This document shows, one piece after another, positions 15,303 through 23,228 of a stretch of DNA of 28,351 nt. Made by a program: the position numbers and the translations under genes. The notes under the pieces are model-generated. The model worked only from the letters and a program-made list of their open reading frames with translations, had not been told where the DNA came from and did not search any database. Origin of the DNA: Wenyingzhuangia sp. (lineage in GTDB: Bacteria; Bacteroidota; Bacteroidia; Flavobacteriales; Flavobacteriaceae); the NCBI GenBank assembly GCA_020628175.1, contig JAHDFK010000018.1:1-28351 (forward strand), in the 5' to 3' direction. The stretch's first letter is position 1, and every line of letters begins with the position of its first letter.

Positions 15303-16154
15303 ATGAAAAAATCAATCTACGTTATTTCGGCAGCAACACTTTTAGTTACTGCCATAAGTTGTAAGCAAAAACAACAAGAAACTAGCACAAATGTTACACC
15401 TGCCGTACAGGTAGAAAAAAGTTTATATGATGTAAACAATCCTAAAGGAATGCTACAAGAGGTTTCTAAAACTATTGGAGGTATTGACGGCTTAAAAAAG
15501 CTTCATGATATTTCTTTTACCTACAATTATGTACATCCTGATGGTAAAAAAGATATTTCGACTGAAAAATATATTTTCGAAAACGAAATTTCTTGGGCAA
15601 AATACACTACACATCAAATAAACGTTGCTCCAAATTTAAACGGAGATATTGTACAATTTTACGATGGAGAAAAAGCCTTTGTACACAATAATGGTAAAGC
15701 AGTTACAGATGCTCAAATAGTAGGTACAGGGCAATTTTTAAGACAAGCCAACTATATGTGGTTTACCATGATGAACAAATTAACCGACCCTGGTACAATT
15801 CACAAGTACTTAGGTCAAGAAATTGTAGAAGGTACCACTTATGACAAAGTTCACATTTCTTACGATCCTGAAATAACAGGAAAAAAAGAAAACGATATTT
15901 ATATTGTATACATCAACCCTGTTAATAAAATGGTAGAGCAATTTAAATTTTCGTTACCCGCATTTAAAGTAATGGAACCAATTTTATTGGCTAAACTAAC
16001 CTATACTGATATTGAGGGTGTAAAAGTAGTGACAACCAGAAATATGTTTTCGCCAACACCTAACGGAACGTATACACCGATGGTGACACAAACATTAGAA
16101 AACATTAAATTTAACAACGGATTTACGGTAGAAAGCCTACGTAACGAAATTTAA
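15303..16154 (+). CDS. Lipoprotein, DUF6503/LolA-like
   Basis: A 283-residue protein with a lipoprotein signal ending in AISC (Cys20). The mature part reads like flavobacterial DUF6503-type proteins, which have a LolA-like fold: KTIGGIDGLKKLHDISFTYNYVHPDGK, then YDGEKAFVHNNGKAV, YDKVHISYDPEITG and IVYINPVNKMVEQFKF, which are beta-strands of a half-barrel. Assignment is from overall resemblance and is moderate. An upstream ATG at 15273 would place a non-signal leader before MKKSIYV, so 15303 is preferred. It ends before an intrinsic terminator and has a separate unit on each side. Confidence 0.65.
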   Translation: MKKSIYVISAATLLVTAISCKQKQQETSTNVTPAVQVEKSLYDVNNPKGMLQEVSKTIGGIDGLKKLHDISFTYNYVHPDGKKDISTEKYIFENEISWAKYTTHQINVAPNLNGDIVQFYDGEKAFVHNNGKAVTDAQIVGTGQFLRQANYMWFTMMNKLTDPGTIHKYLGQEIVEGTTYDKVHISYDPEITGKKENDIYIVYINPVNKMVEQFKFSLPAFKVMEPILLAKLTYTDIEGVKVVTTRNMFSPTPNGTYTPMVTQTLENIKFNNGFTVESLRNEI

Positions 16155-16178
16155 TACAATTTCATTTTTAAAAAATAC

Positions 16179-16214
16179 AGAGGCTATTGTTGTAATTACA
16201 GTAGCCTCTTTTTT
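16179..16214 (+). terminator. Terminator after the lipoprotein gene
   Basis: The 8-bp stem AGAGGCTA/TAGCCTCT encloses a 15-base loop that itself contains the palindrome TGTAATTACA. It is followed by TTTTTT on the plus strand. A TATCTTTA box overlapping the T-run (16214-16221) could start the next gene. Confidence 0.78.
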
Positions 16215-16240
16215 ATCTTTAATAGTTATAAAGACACACT

Positions 16241-17086
16241 ATGGATTATTTACTCGGTAATATTAACTGGCTAGTAGAAATGATACTTTTCAAATCTCTT
16301 TGGCACAAAAATTACTTTTGGGGATTGATTTTGATTTCTTTACTGGTGTGGGGATTAGAAATTATATTTCCGTGGAGAAAAAATCAAAAAATTGTTAGAA
16401 AAGACTTCTGGTTAGATGTGTTTTATATGTTTTTTAACTTTTTTATTTTTAGTATTTTCATCAGTGTCTTCTACCAATGTATTACTTCTTATTTACAACA
16501 AACAAGGTTTAATTTTAAGGCTTTAACCATTGTAAACACACAACAACTTTCTCCAGTTACGCAACTTGTAATGTTTTTTATTGTAAGCGATTTTCTACAA
16601 TGGTTCACACATTACTTATTACATCGTTTTGATTTTTTATGGCAATTTCATCAGATTCATCACAGTGTTAAAGAAATGGGATTTGCCGCACATTTGCGTT
16701 ACCATTGGATGGAAAACATACTATACAAACCACTAAAAACACTTGCTGTTATGTTGCTGGGCGGATTTGAACCTGAACAAGCTTATATTGTACACTTCAT
16801 TGCTATTACCATAGGACATTTAAATCATGCCAACTTAAACATTACCTGGGGTCCTCTAAAATACATTCTTAACAACCCAGTAATGCATTTGTACCATCAT
16901 GCGTATACACTGCCTAAGCAAAAAAGAAAAGGTGTTAATTTTGGAATTAGCTTAAGTGTTTGGGATTATATTTTTAAAACCAATTACTTACCTAAACCCA
17001 ATAAAGATCTTAAAATAGGATTCGAAGGAGATGAAAAAATACCGAATGGTTTTTGGAAACAATTTTGGGTAGGTTTCAAATCTTAA
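16241..17086 (+). CDS. Fatty acid hydroxylase / sterol desaturase family protein
   Basis: A 281-residue membrane protein. Three or four hydrophobic helices (about 25-45, 55-80, 108-128, 165-195) surround a three-part histidine di-iron site: HYLLH (124-128), HQIHH (137-141) and HLYHH (216-220), with an additional HLNHANLN (193-200). The family uses O2 to hydroxylate or desaturate lipids, such as fatty acids, sterols or carotenoids. The exact substrate is not readable. It is an independent unit between a terminator and the MOSC gene. Assignment to family is strong. Confidence 0.9.
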   Translation: MDYLLGNINWLVEMILFKSLWHKNYFWGLILISLLVWGLEIIFPWRKNQKIVRKDFWLDVFYMFFNFFIFSIFISVFYQCITSYLQQTRFNFKALTIVNTQQLSPVTQLVMFFIVSDFLQWFTHYLLHRFDFLWQFHQIHHSVKEMGFAAHLRYHWMENILYKPLKTLAVMLLGGFEPEQAYIVHFIAITIGHLNHANLNITWGPLKYILNNPVMHLYHHAYTLPKQKRKGVNFGISLSVWDYIFKTNYLPKPNKDLKIGFEGDEKIPNGFWKQFWVGFKS

Positions 17087-17101
17087 CTAAAAATTCTCCC
17101 C

Positions 17102-17109
17102 TATATTTA
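17102..17109 (+). promoter_or_regulatory. Possible -7 box for the MOSC-tag-RluA operon
   Basis: TATATTTA, one mismatch from TAnnTTTG, lies 26 bases before the TTG start. The predicted transcription start near 17116 would leave a leader of about 20 bases, which supports the TTG start. No -33 match is visible. Confidence 0.4.
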
Positions 17110-17135
17110 TAGAAACTATTTTTAACTTTTTTGTT

Positions 17136-17912
17136 TTGACAATTCAAAATCTAATCACCTATCCTTTAAAATCTGCAAAAGGAATTCTTTTACCAGAAAC
17201 TCACATTACTCGTTTGGGCTTCAACCACGATCGTTATTATGCAATAGCCAATACAAACAATCAAATTTTAACCGCTAGAGAGGTTCCAGAATTACTACAA
17301 ATCCAGCCAATATTTACAGATGGTGGATTGCAGTTTTGTTATACAAATACAAGCTCTAAAACAATAAATATTTCTACTACAGAATCTCCTACTACTTTTA
17401 GTCTTTTTAAAAAACCTGTAACAGCTATCCCTATAAATAATTCAGAGTTAGATTCATGGTTTTCATCCATTCTAAAACAATCTTGTAAACTTGTATTTAT
17501 TTGTAAAAATCATCTTCGAGAGAACAACAAACATACGCTTTCTTTTAACGATGTTGCCCCAATACATTTAGTAAACCTAAACTCATTAAATGCATTAAAC
17601 CTACATTTAAAAACCCCTGTAACGGTACATCGCTTTCGTCCAAATATTATTGTAAAAGATGTACCAGCTTTTGAAGAAGAAAACTGGACGAATATACGAA
17701 TAGGAAATTGCTCTTTTAAAGTAATAGCTCCTACGGAAAGATGTTCTTTGATTACTCTAAACGAAAAAAACTCGGTTAAAGATAAACAACAAGAGCCTTT
17801 AAGAACATTAGCTAAAAACTTTTTAAAAAACGGAAAAACAACTTTTGGAATTTACTTAGCACCTATACAAACAGGTATTATTAAAAATACAGACCTACTA
17901 ACTCTAGAATAA
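17136..17912 (+). CDS. MOSC domain protein (mARC/YcbX-like), TTG start
   Basis: A 258-residue protein. The N-terminal MOSC_N beta-barrel domain reads TIQNLITYPLKSAKGILLPETHITRLGFNHDRYYAI. The C-terminal MOSC domain has VHRFRPNIIV (about 164-173) and TERCSL with Cys203, the predicted molybdenum-ligand cysteine. Such proteins reduce N-hydroxylated compounds using molybdenum cofactor and an electron donor. Homology begins at the first residue, yet no ATG exists in frame upstream before non-coding sequence, so TTG at 17136 is the start. It is first of three genes (8- and 7-base gaps) with tag and the pseudouridine synthase gene. No electron-transfer domain is fused. Confidence 0.87.
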   Translation: MTIQNLITYPLKSAKGILLPETHITRLGFNHDRYYAIANTNNQILTAREVPELLQIQPIFTDGGLQFCYTNTSSKTINISTTESPTTFSLFKKPVTAIPINNSELDSWFSSILKQSCKLVFICKNHLRENNKHTLSFNDVAPIHLVNLNSLNALNLHLKTPVTVHRFRPNIIVKDVPAFEEENWTNIRIGNCSFKVIAPTERCSLITLNEKNSVKDKQQEPLRTLAKNFLKNGKTTFGIYLAPIQTGIIKNTDLLTLE

Positions 17913-17920
17913 TTTATACT

Positions 17921-18487
17921 ATGAAACAACGATGCACATGGGCTACCAAACATACACTCAAAACACATTACCACGATACGGAATGGGGAGTTCCCGTATA
18001 TGATGATGCTGTTTTATTCGAATTTTTAACTCTAGAAGGTGCCCAATCAGGATTGAGTTGGCTTACTATTTTAATAAAACGAGAAAATTACCAACAGGCT
18101 TTTGATCATTTTGATGTTCAAAAAATAGCACATTACGATAGTGCTAAAATAACAGAGCTTTTAAATAACGAAGGAATTGTTAGAAATAAATTAAAAATAA
18201 ACTCCGTTGTTTCTAATGCAAGAGCATTCTTAAAAATTCAAGAAGAATATGGTAGTTTTTCTAAATTTATATGGAACTTTGTAAACAACAAACCTATTAT
18301 AAATACCTGGAATCATGTTGATGAAGTTCCAGCTAAAACGGATCTTTCTGATTTGATAAGTAAAACACTCAAGAAAAAAGGATTTAAGTTTTTTGGTTCT
18401 ACAACATGTTATGCCTTTATGCAAGCTGTGGGTATGGTAAACGATCATACAATCGATTGTTTTAGACATAAAGAGGTACTACAATAA
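17921..18487 (+). CDS. tag: DNA-3-methyladenine glycosylase I
   Basis: A 188-residue base-excision enzyme of standard length. Cys5 (RCTW), His18 (HYHDTEWGVP), His176 and Cys180 (NDHTIDCFRH) form the Tag zinc site. Glu39 in LTLEGAQSGLSWLTIL and the SGLSW strip lie in the base-binding pocket. It excises 3-methyladenine from alkylated DNA. It sits between MOSC and RluA genes in a close operon with no visible regulation of its own. Confidence 0.95.
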   Translation: MKQRCTWATKHTLKTHYHDTEWGVPVYDDAVLFEFLTLEGAQSGLSWLTILIKRENYQQAFDHFDVQKIAHYDSAKITELLNNEGIVRNKLKINSVVSNARAFLKIQEEYGSFSKFIWNFVNNKPIINTWNHVDEVPAKTDLSDLISKTLKKKGFKFFGSTTCYAFMQAVGMVNDHTIDCFRHKEVLQ

Positions 18488-18494
18488 CTATGTA

Positions 18495-20174
18495 ATGGCA
18501 ACTTACCCAAACTTTTTTCATCCCTTTAACGGTGATATTTCTAATATTTCATTACCTAAAAAGTTTACCTTTCCTTTTTATTACGAACCTCATCAGCTTT
18601 GCGAATTGGCCGCCAATGAGGTACAAAATTATATAGCTAATCAAAAAGAATGGGTACATCCTTTTACCTCTAACAACAACGAGAAAAGTATTGGTAAAAT
18701 GTTTGGTGTTTTGGTAGTACAAACCCCTAGCAACGAATTAGGTTTTTTAAGTGCTTTTTCTGGTAAATTGGCTGGTACCAATACGCATAGCTATTTTGTA
18801 CCTCCTGTTTTTGATATGCTAACGAAAGACAGTTATTTTTTAACAGAAGAACTAACACTTAACACACTAAACAGTACTATTGAAAACTTAGAAACTGATA
18901 AAAAGTATTTAAAGCTTCTAAACCAATTAACAAATACTCAAGAAGAAGCTAAAAAAGAAATTGAAGCTTTAAGAGCGTCTATGATTTTAGCCAAAAAAGA
19001 ACGTAAGCAACAAAGAAACATAGCGAAAGAAACCTTAAACGAACACGATTTTTTACAACTAACTCATCAATTAGCGCAACAAAGTGTATCTGCTAAAAAC
19101 AAACTAAAACACACAACAGAATTTTGGAAATTAAAAATTGACGAGCTACAACAAAATGTGGATAGTTTTAAAACTCAAATTTTAGATTTAAAAAACACAC
19201 GTAAACAAAAATCTAATGCATTACAGCATTATTTATTCAACCAATATCAATTTTTAAATCAAACGCATCATAAAAAATCATTATTAGATATATTTAAGAA
19301 TACACCTTTCGAAACACCTCCGGCTGGAGCTGGCGAATGTGCTGCTCCAAAACTTTTACAATATGCTTTTGCAAACAACTTAACTCCTATTAGCATGGCA
19401 GAATTTTGGTGGGGAGATAGTCCTAAGTCTGAAATTCGAAAGCATGGACAATATTATCCGGCTTGCCAAGGAAAATGCAAACCTATTTTAGGACATATGC
19501 TAAAAGGAATTCAAATGGATGAAAACCCATTACTTACCAACCCGGCAATAGGAAAAGAAGTCACCACCGTTTACGAAGATGATATTTTATTAGTCGTGAA
19601 TAAACCTGCTGAATTTTTATCTGTACCCGGTAAAACAATTTACGATTCTGTATACATGCGCATGAAACAACAATTTCCGAATGCTACAGGTCCTTTAATT
19701 GTACACAGATTGGACATGTCTACCTCTGGCTTGATGTTAATTGCCAAAACAAAAGAGGCACACGATTATTTGCAACAACAATTCATCAAAAGACAAATAA
19801 ACAAACGATACATTGCACTTTTAGATGGAACACCTACAAAAGACGAAGGTTTTATAGACCTGCCTTTGCGTTTAGATATTGATGATAGGCCTCGACAATT
19901 GGTCTGTTTTGAACATGGAAAATCTGCGAGAACACAATGGGAAATTATTGAACAAAAGGATGGAAAAACAAGAGTCTATTTTTACCCTGTAACAGGACGT
20001 ACACATCAATTAAGAGTTCATGCATCACATCATTTAGGGTTAAACACCCCTATTTTAGGAGATGATTTGTATGGAAAAAAAGACACAAGACTACATTTAC
20101 ACGCAGAATCTATTACATTTAAACACCCTACTCATAAAGAAACCATAACGGTACAAATCGATCCAGACTTTTAA
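18495..20174 (+). CDS. RluA-family pseudouridine synthase with extra N-terminal region
   Basis: A 559-residue protein. The C-terminal ~220 residues form a complete RluA catalytic domain: VTTVYEDDILLVVNKPAEFLSVPGK, then HRLDMSTSGLMLIAKT with catalytic Asp407, NKRYIALLDG, and TGRTHQLRVHASHHLG (RTHQ motif). The N-terminal ~340 residues comprise a YPNFFHPF... globular part (1-120), a charged coiled coil (about 125-245) and a block holding GAGECAAPKLLQYAF (Cys282). That block continues AEFWWGDSP and YPACQGKC (Cys324-x3-Cys328), possibly a metal site. Large RluA members of about 550 residues with this layout occur in other bacteria. The RNA target is unknown. No S4 domain is present. Confidence 0.9.
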   Translation: MATYPNFFHPFNGDISNISLPKKFTFPFYYEPHQLCELAANEVQNYIANQKEWVHPFTSNNNEKSIGKMFGVLVVQTPSNELGFLSAFSGKLAGTNTHSYFVPPVFDMLTKDSYFLTEELTLNTLNSTIENLETDKKYLKLLNQLTNTQEEAKKEIEALRASMILAKKERKQQRNIAKETLNEHDFLQLTHQLAQQSVSAKNKLKHTTEFWKLKIDELQQNVDSFKTQILDLKNTRKQKSNALQHYLFNQYQFLNQTHHKKSLLDIFKNTPFETPPAGAGECAAPKLLQYAFANNLTPISMAEFWWGDSPKSEIRKHGQYYPACQGKCKPILGHMLKGIQMDENPLLTNPAIGKEVTTVYEDDILLVVNKPAEFLSVPGKTIYDSVYMRMKQQFPNATGPLIVHRLDMSTSGLMLIAKTKEAHDYLQQQFIKRQINKRYIALLDGTPTKDEGFIDLPLRLDIDDRPRQLVCFEHGKSARTQWEIIEQKDGKTRVYFYPVTGRTHQLRVHASHHLGLNTPILGDDLYGKKDTRLHLHAESITFKHPTHKETITVQIDPDF

Positions 20175-20185
20175 ACATTGCTAAT

Positions 20186-20222
20186 AAAAAAGCCGAGACA
20201 CATTATGCGCTCGGCTTCTTAT
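20186..20222. terminator. Terminator between convergent genes
   Basis: The 8-bp stem AAGCCGAG/CTCGGCTT has a 12-base loop. On the minus strand the T-run is clean (TTTTTT). On the plus strand it is interrupted (CTTCTTAT), so termination is probably stronger for the minus-strand lipoprotein gene. Confidence 0.78.
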
Positions 20223-20245
20223 CACAATTATTAATACCCTAATAA

Positions 20246-21175
20246 TTATTTTCTTGTAATAGTTCCTGATGGAAAAGAAGCTAAATTTGCTCCAAATGTA
20301 TGTACTGTTGGTGCGGTACCTGCATCTTCTGCAACCATACTAACTAAAGGCTTTATAGAAAAAGGCTTCGTCGAATTGTCTGGATATGGCTCTAAAGAAA
20401 TTACTGCTGTTTTACCTCTAACATCTAAAGGAAAATCAACTCCTTCTGGTGCATTTAAGAAAAAATCTTCTCCTGGTACTGGTGGTCCTGCATTTGCTTC
20501 TGCTCCACTAAACATGTTAGATGAATCTCTATCATTAAATTTTGTGAAAGTTCCTGTAGAAATTGGTGTTCCATCAACAACTACCCATCCTTCGTAACGC
20601 CAACCAGACGCTTCGTCTAATTCTGGCATTCCTTCAAAACCTGCCATTGGTGGTGCTGCAGGCATACCAAACCAAATTCCGTTTTCATCGTTTCCATTGT
20701 TTCCATCTGTTTCATCCGTTGGTGTTCTTAAAAAATAAGATCCTGAAGCATTAGAAAAATCTGCATCCATCATTGGGTTTATACCTGGTACAACATTTGC
20801 GTTTACTGTGGCAACATTATCTGTAAACCCTGCTACTAACATTTTAGTGGGTGCTGGTGCTGGGTCTTCATCTACAGCCGGCTCTATAGACAAAACAAAA
20901 GCTGTTGCTTTTGCCAACATATCTGCATCTACATAAAAACTTTTTTCTAAAGATTCACCATTATTTTCAACATCAAAAGTACCCGTAGAAACAGGTGCTC
21001 CATCAACAATTACCCAACCTTCGTATTCAAAATCTGCTCCAAGAGTTTCTAAACCAGATAAGTTTAAAGTCAAGTTATCTGCTTTTACTTTATCAATAGT
21101 GTCATCACTATCACTACAAGACCCTAATAACAAACCAAAAGCTAATGCGCTTGCTGTAAAAATTCTTTTTTTCAT
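20246..21175 (-). CDS. Lipoprotein with two RskA-like (anti-sigma-factor C-terminal) repeats
   Basis: A 309-residue protein. The signal peptide ends in lipobox LLGSC (Cys20), followed by an acidic SDSDD stretch. Two copies of an RskA-like module follow. YEGWVIVDGAPVSTGTF (51-67) and YEGWVVVDGTPISTGTF (194-210) are identical at 14 of 17 positions. Each copy continues to a (V)xSxEPxxDxxxxP segment (95-105; near 270) typical of the anti-sigma-K C-terminal domain. SGSYFLRTPTDE...GIWFG also fits. No transmembrane helix or cytoplasmic zinc-binding domain is present, so it cannot act as an anti-sigma factor itself. It should be a lipid-anchored periplasmic or surface protein. Promoter TACATTTG lies upstream. 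Confidence 0.75.
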   Translation of the reverse strand: MKKRIFTASALAFGLLLGSCSDSDDTIDKVKADNLTLNLSGLETLGADFEYEGWVIVDGAPVSTGTFDVENNGESLEKSFYVDADMLAKATAFVLSIEPAVDEDPAPAPTKMLVAGFTDNVATVNANVVPGINPMMDADFSNASGSYFLRTPTDETDGNNGNDENGIWFGMPAAPPMAGFEGMPELDEASGWRYEGWVVVDGTPISTGTFTKFNDRDSSNMFSGAEANAGPPVPGEDFFLNAPEGVDFPLDVRGKTAVISLEPYPDNSTKPFSIKPLVSMVAEDAGTAPTVHTFGANLASFPSGTITRK

Positions 21176-21200
21176 TTTGTTCTGTTTTTAATTATAATTA

Positions 21201-21208
21201 CAAATGTA
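21201..21208 (-). promoter_or_regulatory. Promoter -7 box of the RskA-repeat lipoprotein
   Basis: The minus strand reads TACATTTG, an exact TAnnTTTG match, 26 bases before the ATG. A 14-bp palindrome (21231-21244) lies about 23 bases upstream of the box, in the position of a possible operator. Confidence 0.5.
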
Positions 21209-21230
21209 TTATTCATGCTTTACTTGTTTT

Positions 21231-21244
21231 GTTAGCTAGCTAAC
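21231..21244. repeat. 14-bp perfect palindrome GTTAGCTAGCTAAC
   Basis: The perfect palindrome covers the last codons and stop codon of the crp-type gene and lies upstream of the lipoprotein -7 box. It could be a regulator binding site for the adjacent gene or a chance product of the coding end; there is no T-run, so it is not a terminator. Confidence 0.5.
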
Positions 21245-21916
21245 ACTTAAACATTTTTTCATGAAAATTTTAGTTCTGTTAAAATCTATCAAGCCTTCTT
21301 CTTTAAGTTCATTCATTATAATATTCAAGCTAGGTCTTGAAATACCAATCAAGCTAGCAATATCTTTTTGAGTATAAGGGTGTTCAATCTCTATAGAATC
21401 ATTTAGAGAATTTGTTACACCAAAATCTTTAGACAAATCCTCTAAAAATTCAATAACTCTTGTTTTACAATCTTTAAACATTAAAATTTCGAGGCGTCGT
21501 TCTAATTTTTTAATTCTATAGTTGATGAATTTATACACACTTAAGGCAAAGTTTTGATTATCTCTCATTAAATCGTGTAGCGTATTTACACTTATAGGGC
21601 AAACCGAAGTTGTATTGTTTAACACTTGTGCAAATTCACTTCGTGTTGTTTGGCCTAACAAAGCTTTTTCACCAAAAACCTGTCCTTTGCTCAATACCGA
21701 TTTCACAACCTCATCTCCCTCTGCTGTATAATAACCTATTTTTATTTTTCCTGACTTTATAAGATATAGCTTATTAGCCGTATCTTCTGAAAAATATACA
21801 TATTCATTTTTCTTAAAATCTAAGAAACTATGACATGATGCATATTCTTTAAACTTATGAGGACATAGCTTTCCAAATAAATTTACATTTTCTATAAACC
21901 AAAATTGTTGAGACAT
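21236..21916 (-). CDS. Crp/Fnr-family transcriptional regulator
   Basis: A 226-residue regulator. The N-terminal cyclic-nucleotide-binding beta-roll (about 25-120) includes LYLIKSGKIKIGYYTAEGDEV and the GQVFGEKALLGQTTRSEFAQV phosphate-binding cassette. A long dimerisation helix (about 130-155) leads to the C-terminal winged HTH (about 165-220), HPYTQKDIASLIGISRPSLNIIMNELKEEGLIDFNRTKIFM. The Cys pattern of Fnr (Cys-x2-Cys) is absent, so an iron-sulfur cluster is unlikely. Arg-Ser in the cassette loosely matches the CRP ligand site. Start 21916 (MSQQFWFIEN) is chosen over 21961. It is preceded by the ackA terminator. Likely target: the lipoprotein gene downstream (inference). Confidence 0.88.
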   Translation of the reverse strand: MSQQFWFIENVNLFGKLCPHKFKEYASCHSFLDFKKNEYVYFSEDTANKLYLIKSGKIKIGYYTAEGDEVVKSVLSKGQVFGEKALLGQTTRSEFAQVLNNTTSVCPISVNTLHDLMRDNQNFALSVYKFINYRIKKLERRLEILMFKDCKTRVIEFLEDLSKDFGVTNSLNDSIEIEHPYTQKDIASLIGISRPSLNIIMNELKEEGLIDFNRTKIFMKKCLSVS

Positions 21917-21973
21917 CCTTTTATAGTAATTATTTTTATAAGGATTCAGACGAAAAAACAATGTAGTAATTAC

Positions 21974-22022
21974 AAAAAAAAGCTGCTATTATTTGATTTT
22001 CATCAACAATAGCAACTTTTAG
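21974..22022 (-). terminator. Terminator of the pta-ackA operon
   Basis: The stem pairs TTGCTATT with AATAGCAGC on the minus strand (one C/A mismatch) and has an inner GATGAAAATC stem. A run of eight T bases follows (complement of 21974-21981). It closes ackA and insulates the crp-type gene. Confidence 0.78.
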
Positions 22023-22038
22023 TTTATTTTTTCAAAAC

Positions 22039-23223
22039 CTACATGAGTTTGTAAGACTGTTTGGCTATTTCTAACTCTTCGTTTGTAGGTATAATTAATA
22101 GTTTTACTTTACTATTCTTTGTTTGTATTTCCGTAATAGTTTTCGGACGTTGGTTGTTTAATTCCAAATCCAATTCTACTCCTAAAAACGCTAAGTCTTT
22201 GCATATTCTTTTTCGTAAATCTATGCTATTTTCTCCTGCTCCTGCAGTAAACACAATAGCGTCTAAACCATTCATTGCAGCAGTATAAGCTCCTATATAT
22301 TTTTTAACTCTATACGCATATAAATCTAAAGCTTCTGAACATTCAATATTACCTGCTTCTGCTTGGCTTATCAAATCTCTAAAATCCGAATAACCTGTCA
22401 TTCCTAACATTCCGCTCTGCTTATTTAAAATAGCACTTACTTCTTTGGTAGAATAACCTAGATTTTCTATTAGGTGTAATACTACTGATGGATCAATATC
22501 TCCCGTTCTTGTTCCCATTGCCAAACCTGTTGTTGGAGAAAACCCCATAGAATGATCTATACATTTTCCGTTGACAATTGCAGAAACCGAAGCTCCATTA
22601 CCAATGTGTAAAGTGATTAGTTTTGTAGTACTTTTCCCTAAATATGTATTTGCCTTTTCCGAAACATATTTATGACTTGTACCGTGAAATCCATACACAC
22701 GTATTTTTTCTTTTTCTGTAATATTTTTTGGCAAAGCATATTTGTAAGCTTCCGCAGGTATAGTTTGATGAAAAGCAGTATCGAAAACAGCAATTTGTTT
22801 TGCGTTCGGAAACAACTCTTCGCAAACCTCAATTCCTAATAAATTAGCAGGATTGTGCAATGGAGCTAGAGAAAATAAGTCTCTAATTTTATCTTTTACA
22901 TCTTGCGTTACCACACATGTTTCAGAAAACGTACTTCCACCATGTACAACTCTATGCCCTACAGCACTTAAGTCTTCTGTTGTTTGTAAAACTCCTACTT
23001 CTTTATCTAACAAATAAGCCACTAAAAGAGATAAGCCTTCTTTATGATCTTGAATACTTTGTGATATTTCTATTGCATCTCCTTGTGTTGGCTCGTATAC
23101 AAAATTAGATATTTCCTGTCCAATACGTTCTATCAATCCCTCACAAACTACTTGTTCAGAAGGCATATCAATCATTTGATATTTTAAAGATGAACTTCCT
23201 GAATTGATAATTAATATATTCAT
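22039..23223 (-). CDS. ackA: Acetate kinase
   Basis: A 394-residue enzyme of usual length that converts acetyl phosphate and ADP to acetate and ATP. Family motifs in order: MNILIINSGSSSLKYQMI (adenosine site 1), GHRVVHGG, PLHNPANL, AVFDTAFHQTIP, YGFHGTSHKYV, LHIGNGASVSAI, GLAMGTRTGDIDP and the AGAGENS phosphate-binding segment. It begins 5 bases after pta and is terminated by a hairpin. Together the two genes encode the standard acetate overflow pathway. Confidence 0.97.
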   Translation of the reverse strand: MNILIINSGSSSLKYQMIDMPSEQVVCEGLIERIGQEISNFVYEPTQGDAIEISQSIQDHKEGLSLLVAYLLDKEVGVLQTTEDLSAVGHRVVHGGSTFSETCVVTQDVKDKIRDLFSLAPLHNPANLLGIEVCEELFPNAKQIAVFDTAFHQTIPAEAYKYALPKNITEKEKIRVYGFHGTSHKYVSEKANTYLGKSTTKLITLHIGNGASVSAIVNGKCIDHSMGFSPTTGLAMGTRTGDIDPSVVLHLIENLGYSTKEVSAILNKQSGMLGMTGYSDFRDLISQAEAGNIECSEALDLYAYRVKKYIGAYTAAMNGLDAIVFTAGAGENSIDLRKRICKDLAFLGVELDLELNNQRPKTITEIQTKNSKVKLLIIPTNEELEIAKQSYKLM

Positions 23224-23228
23224 GTTTT

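Noticed and set aside
18495..19500. A deaminase domain fused to the RluA enzyme
   Set aside because: Catalytic signature residues (HAE or CxE and PCxxC) are not met: it has GEC-AAP and C-x3-C. Kept only as a possible metal site.
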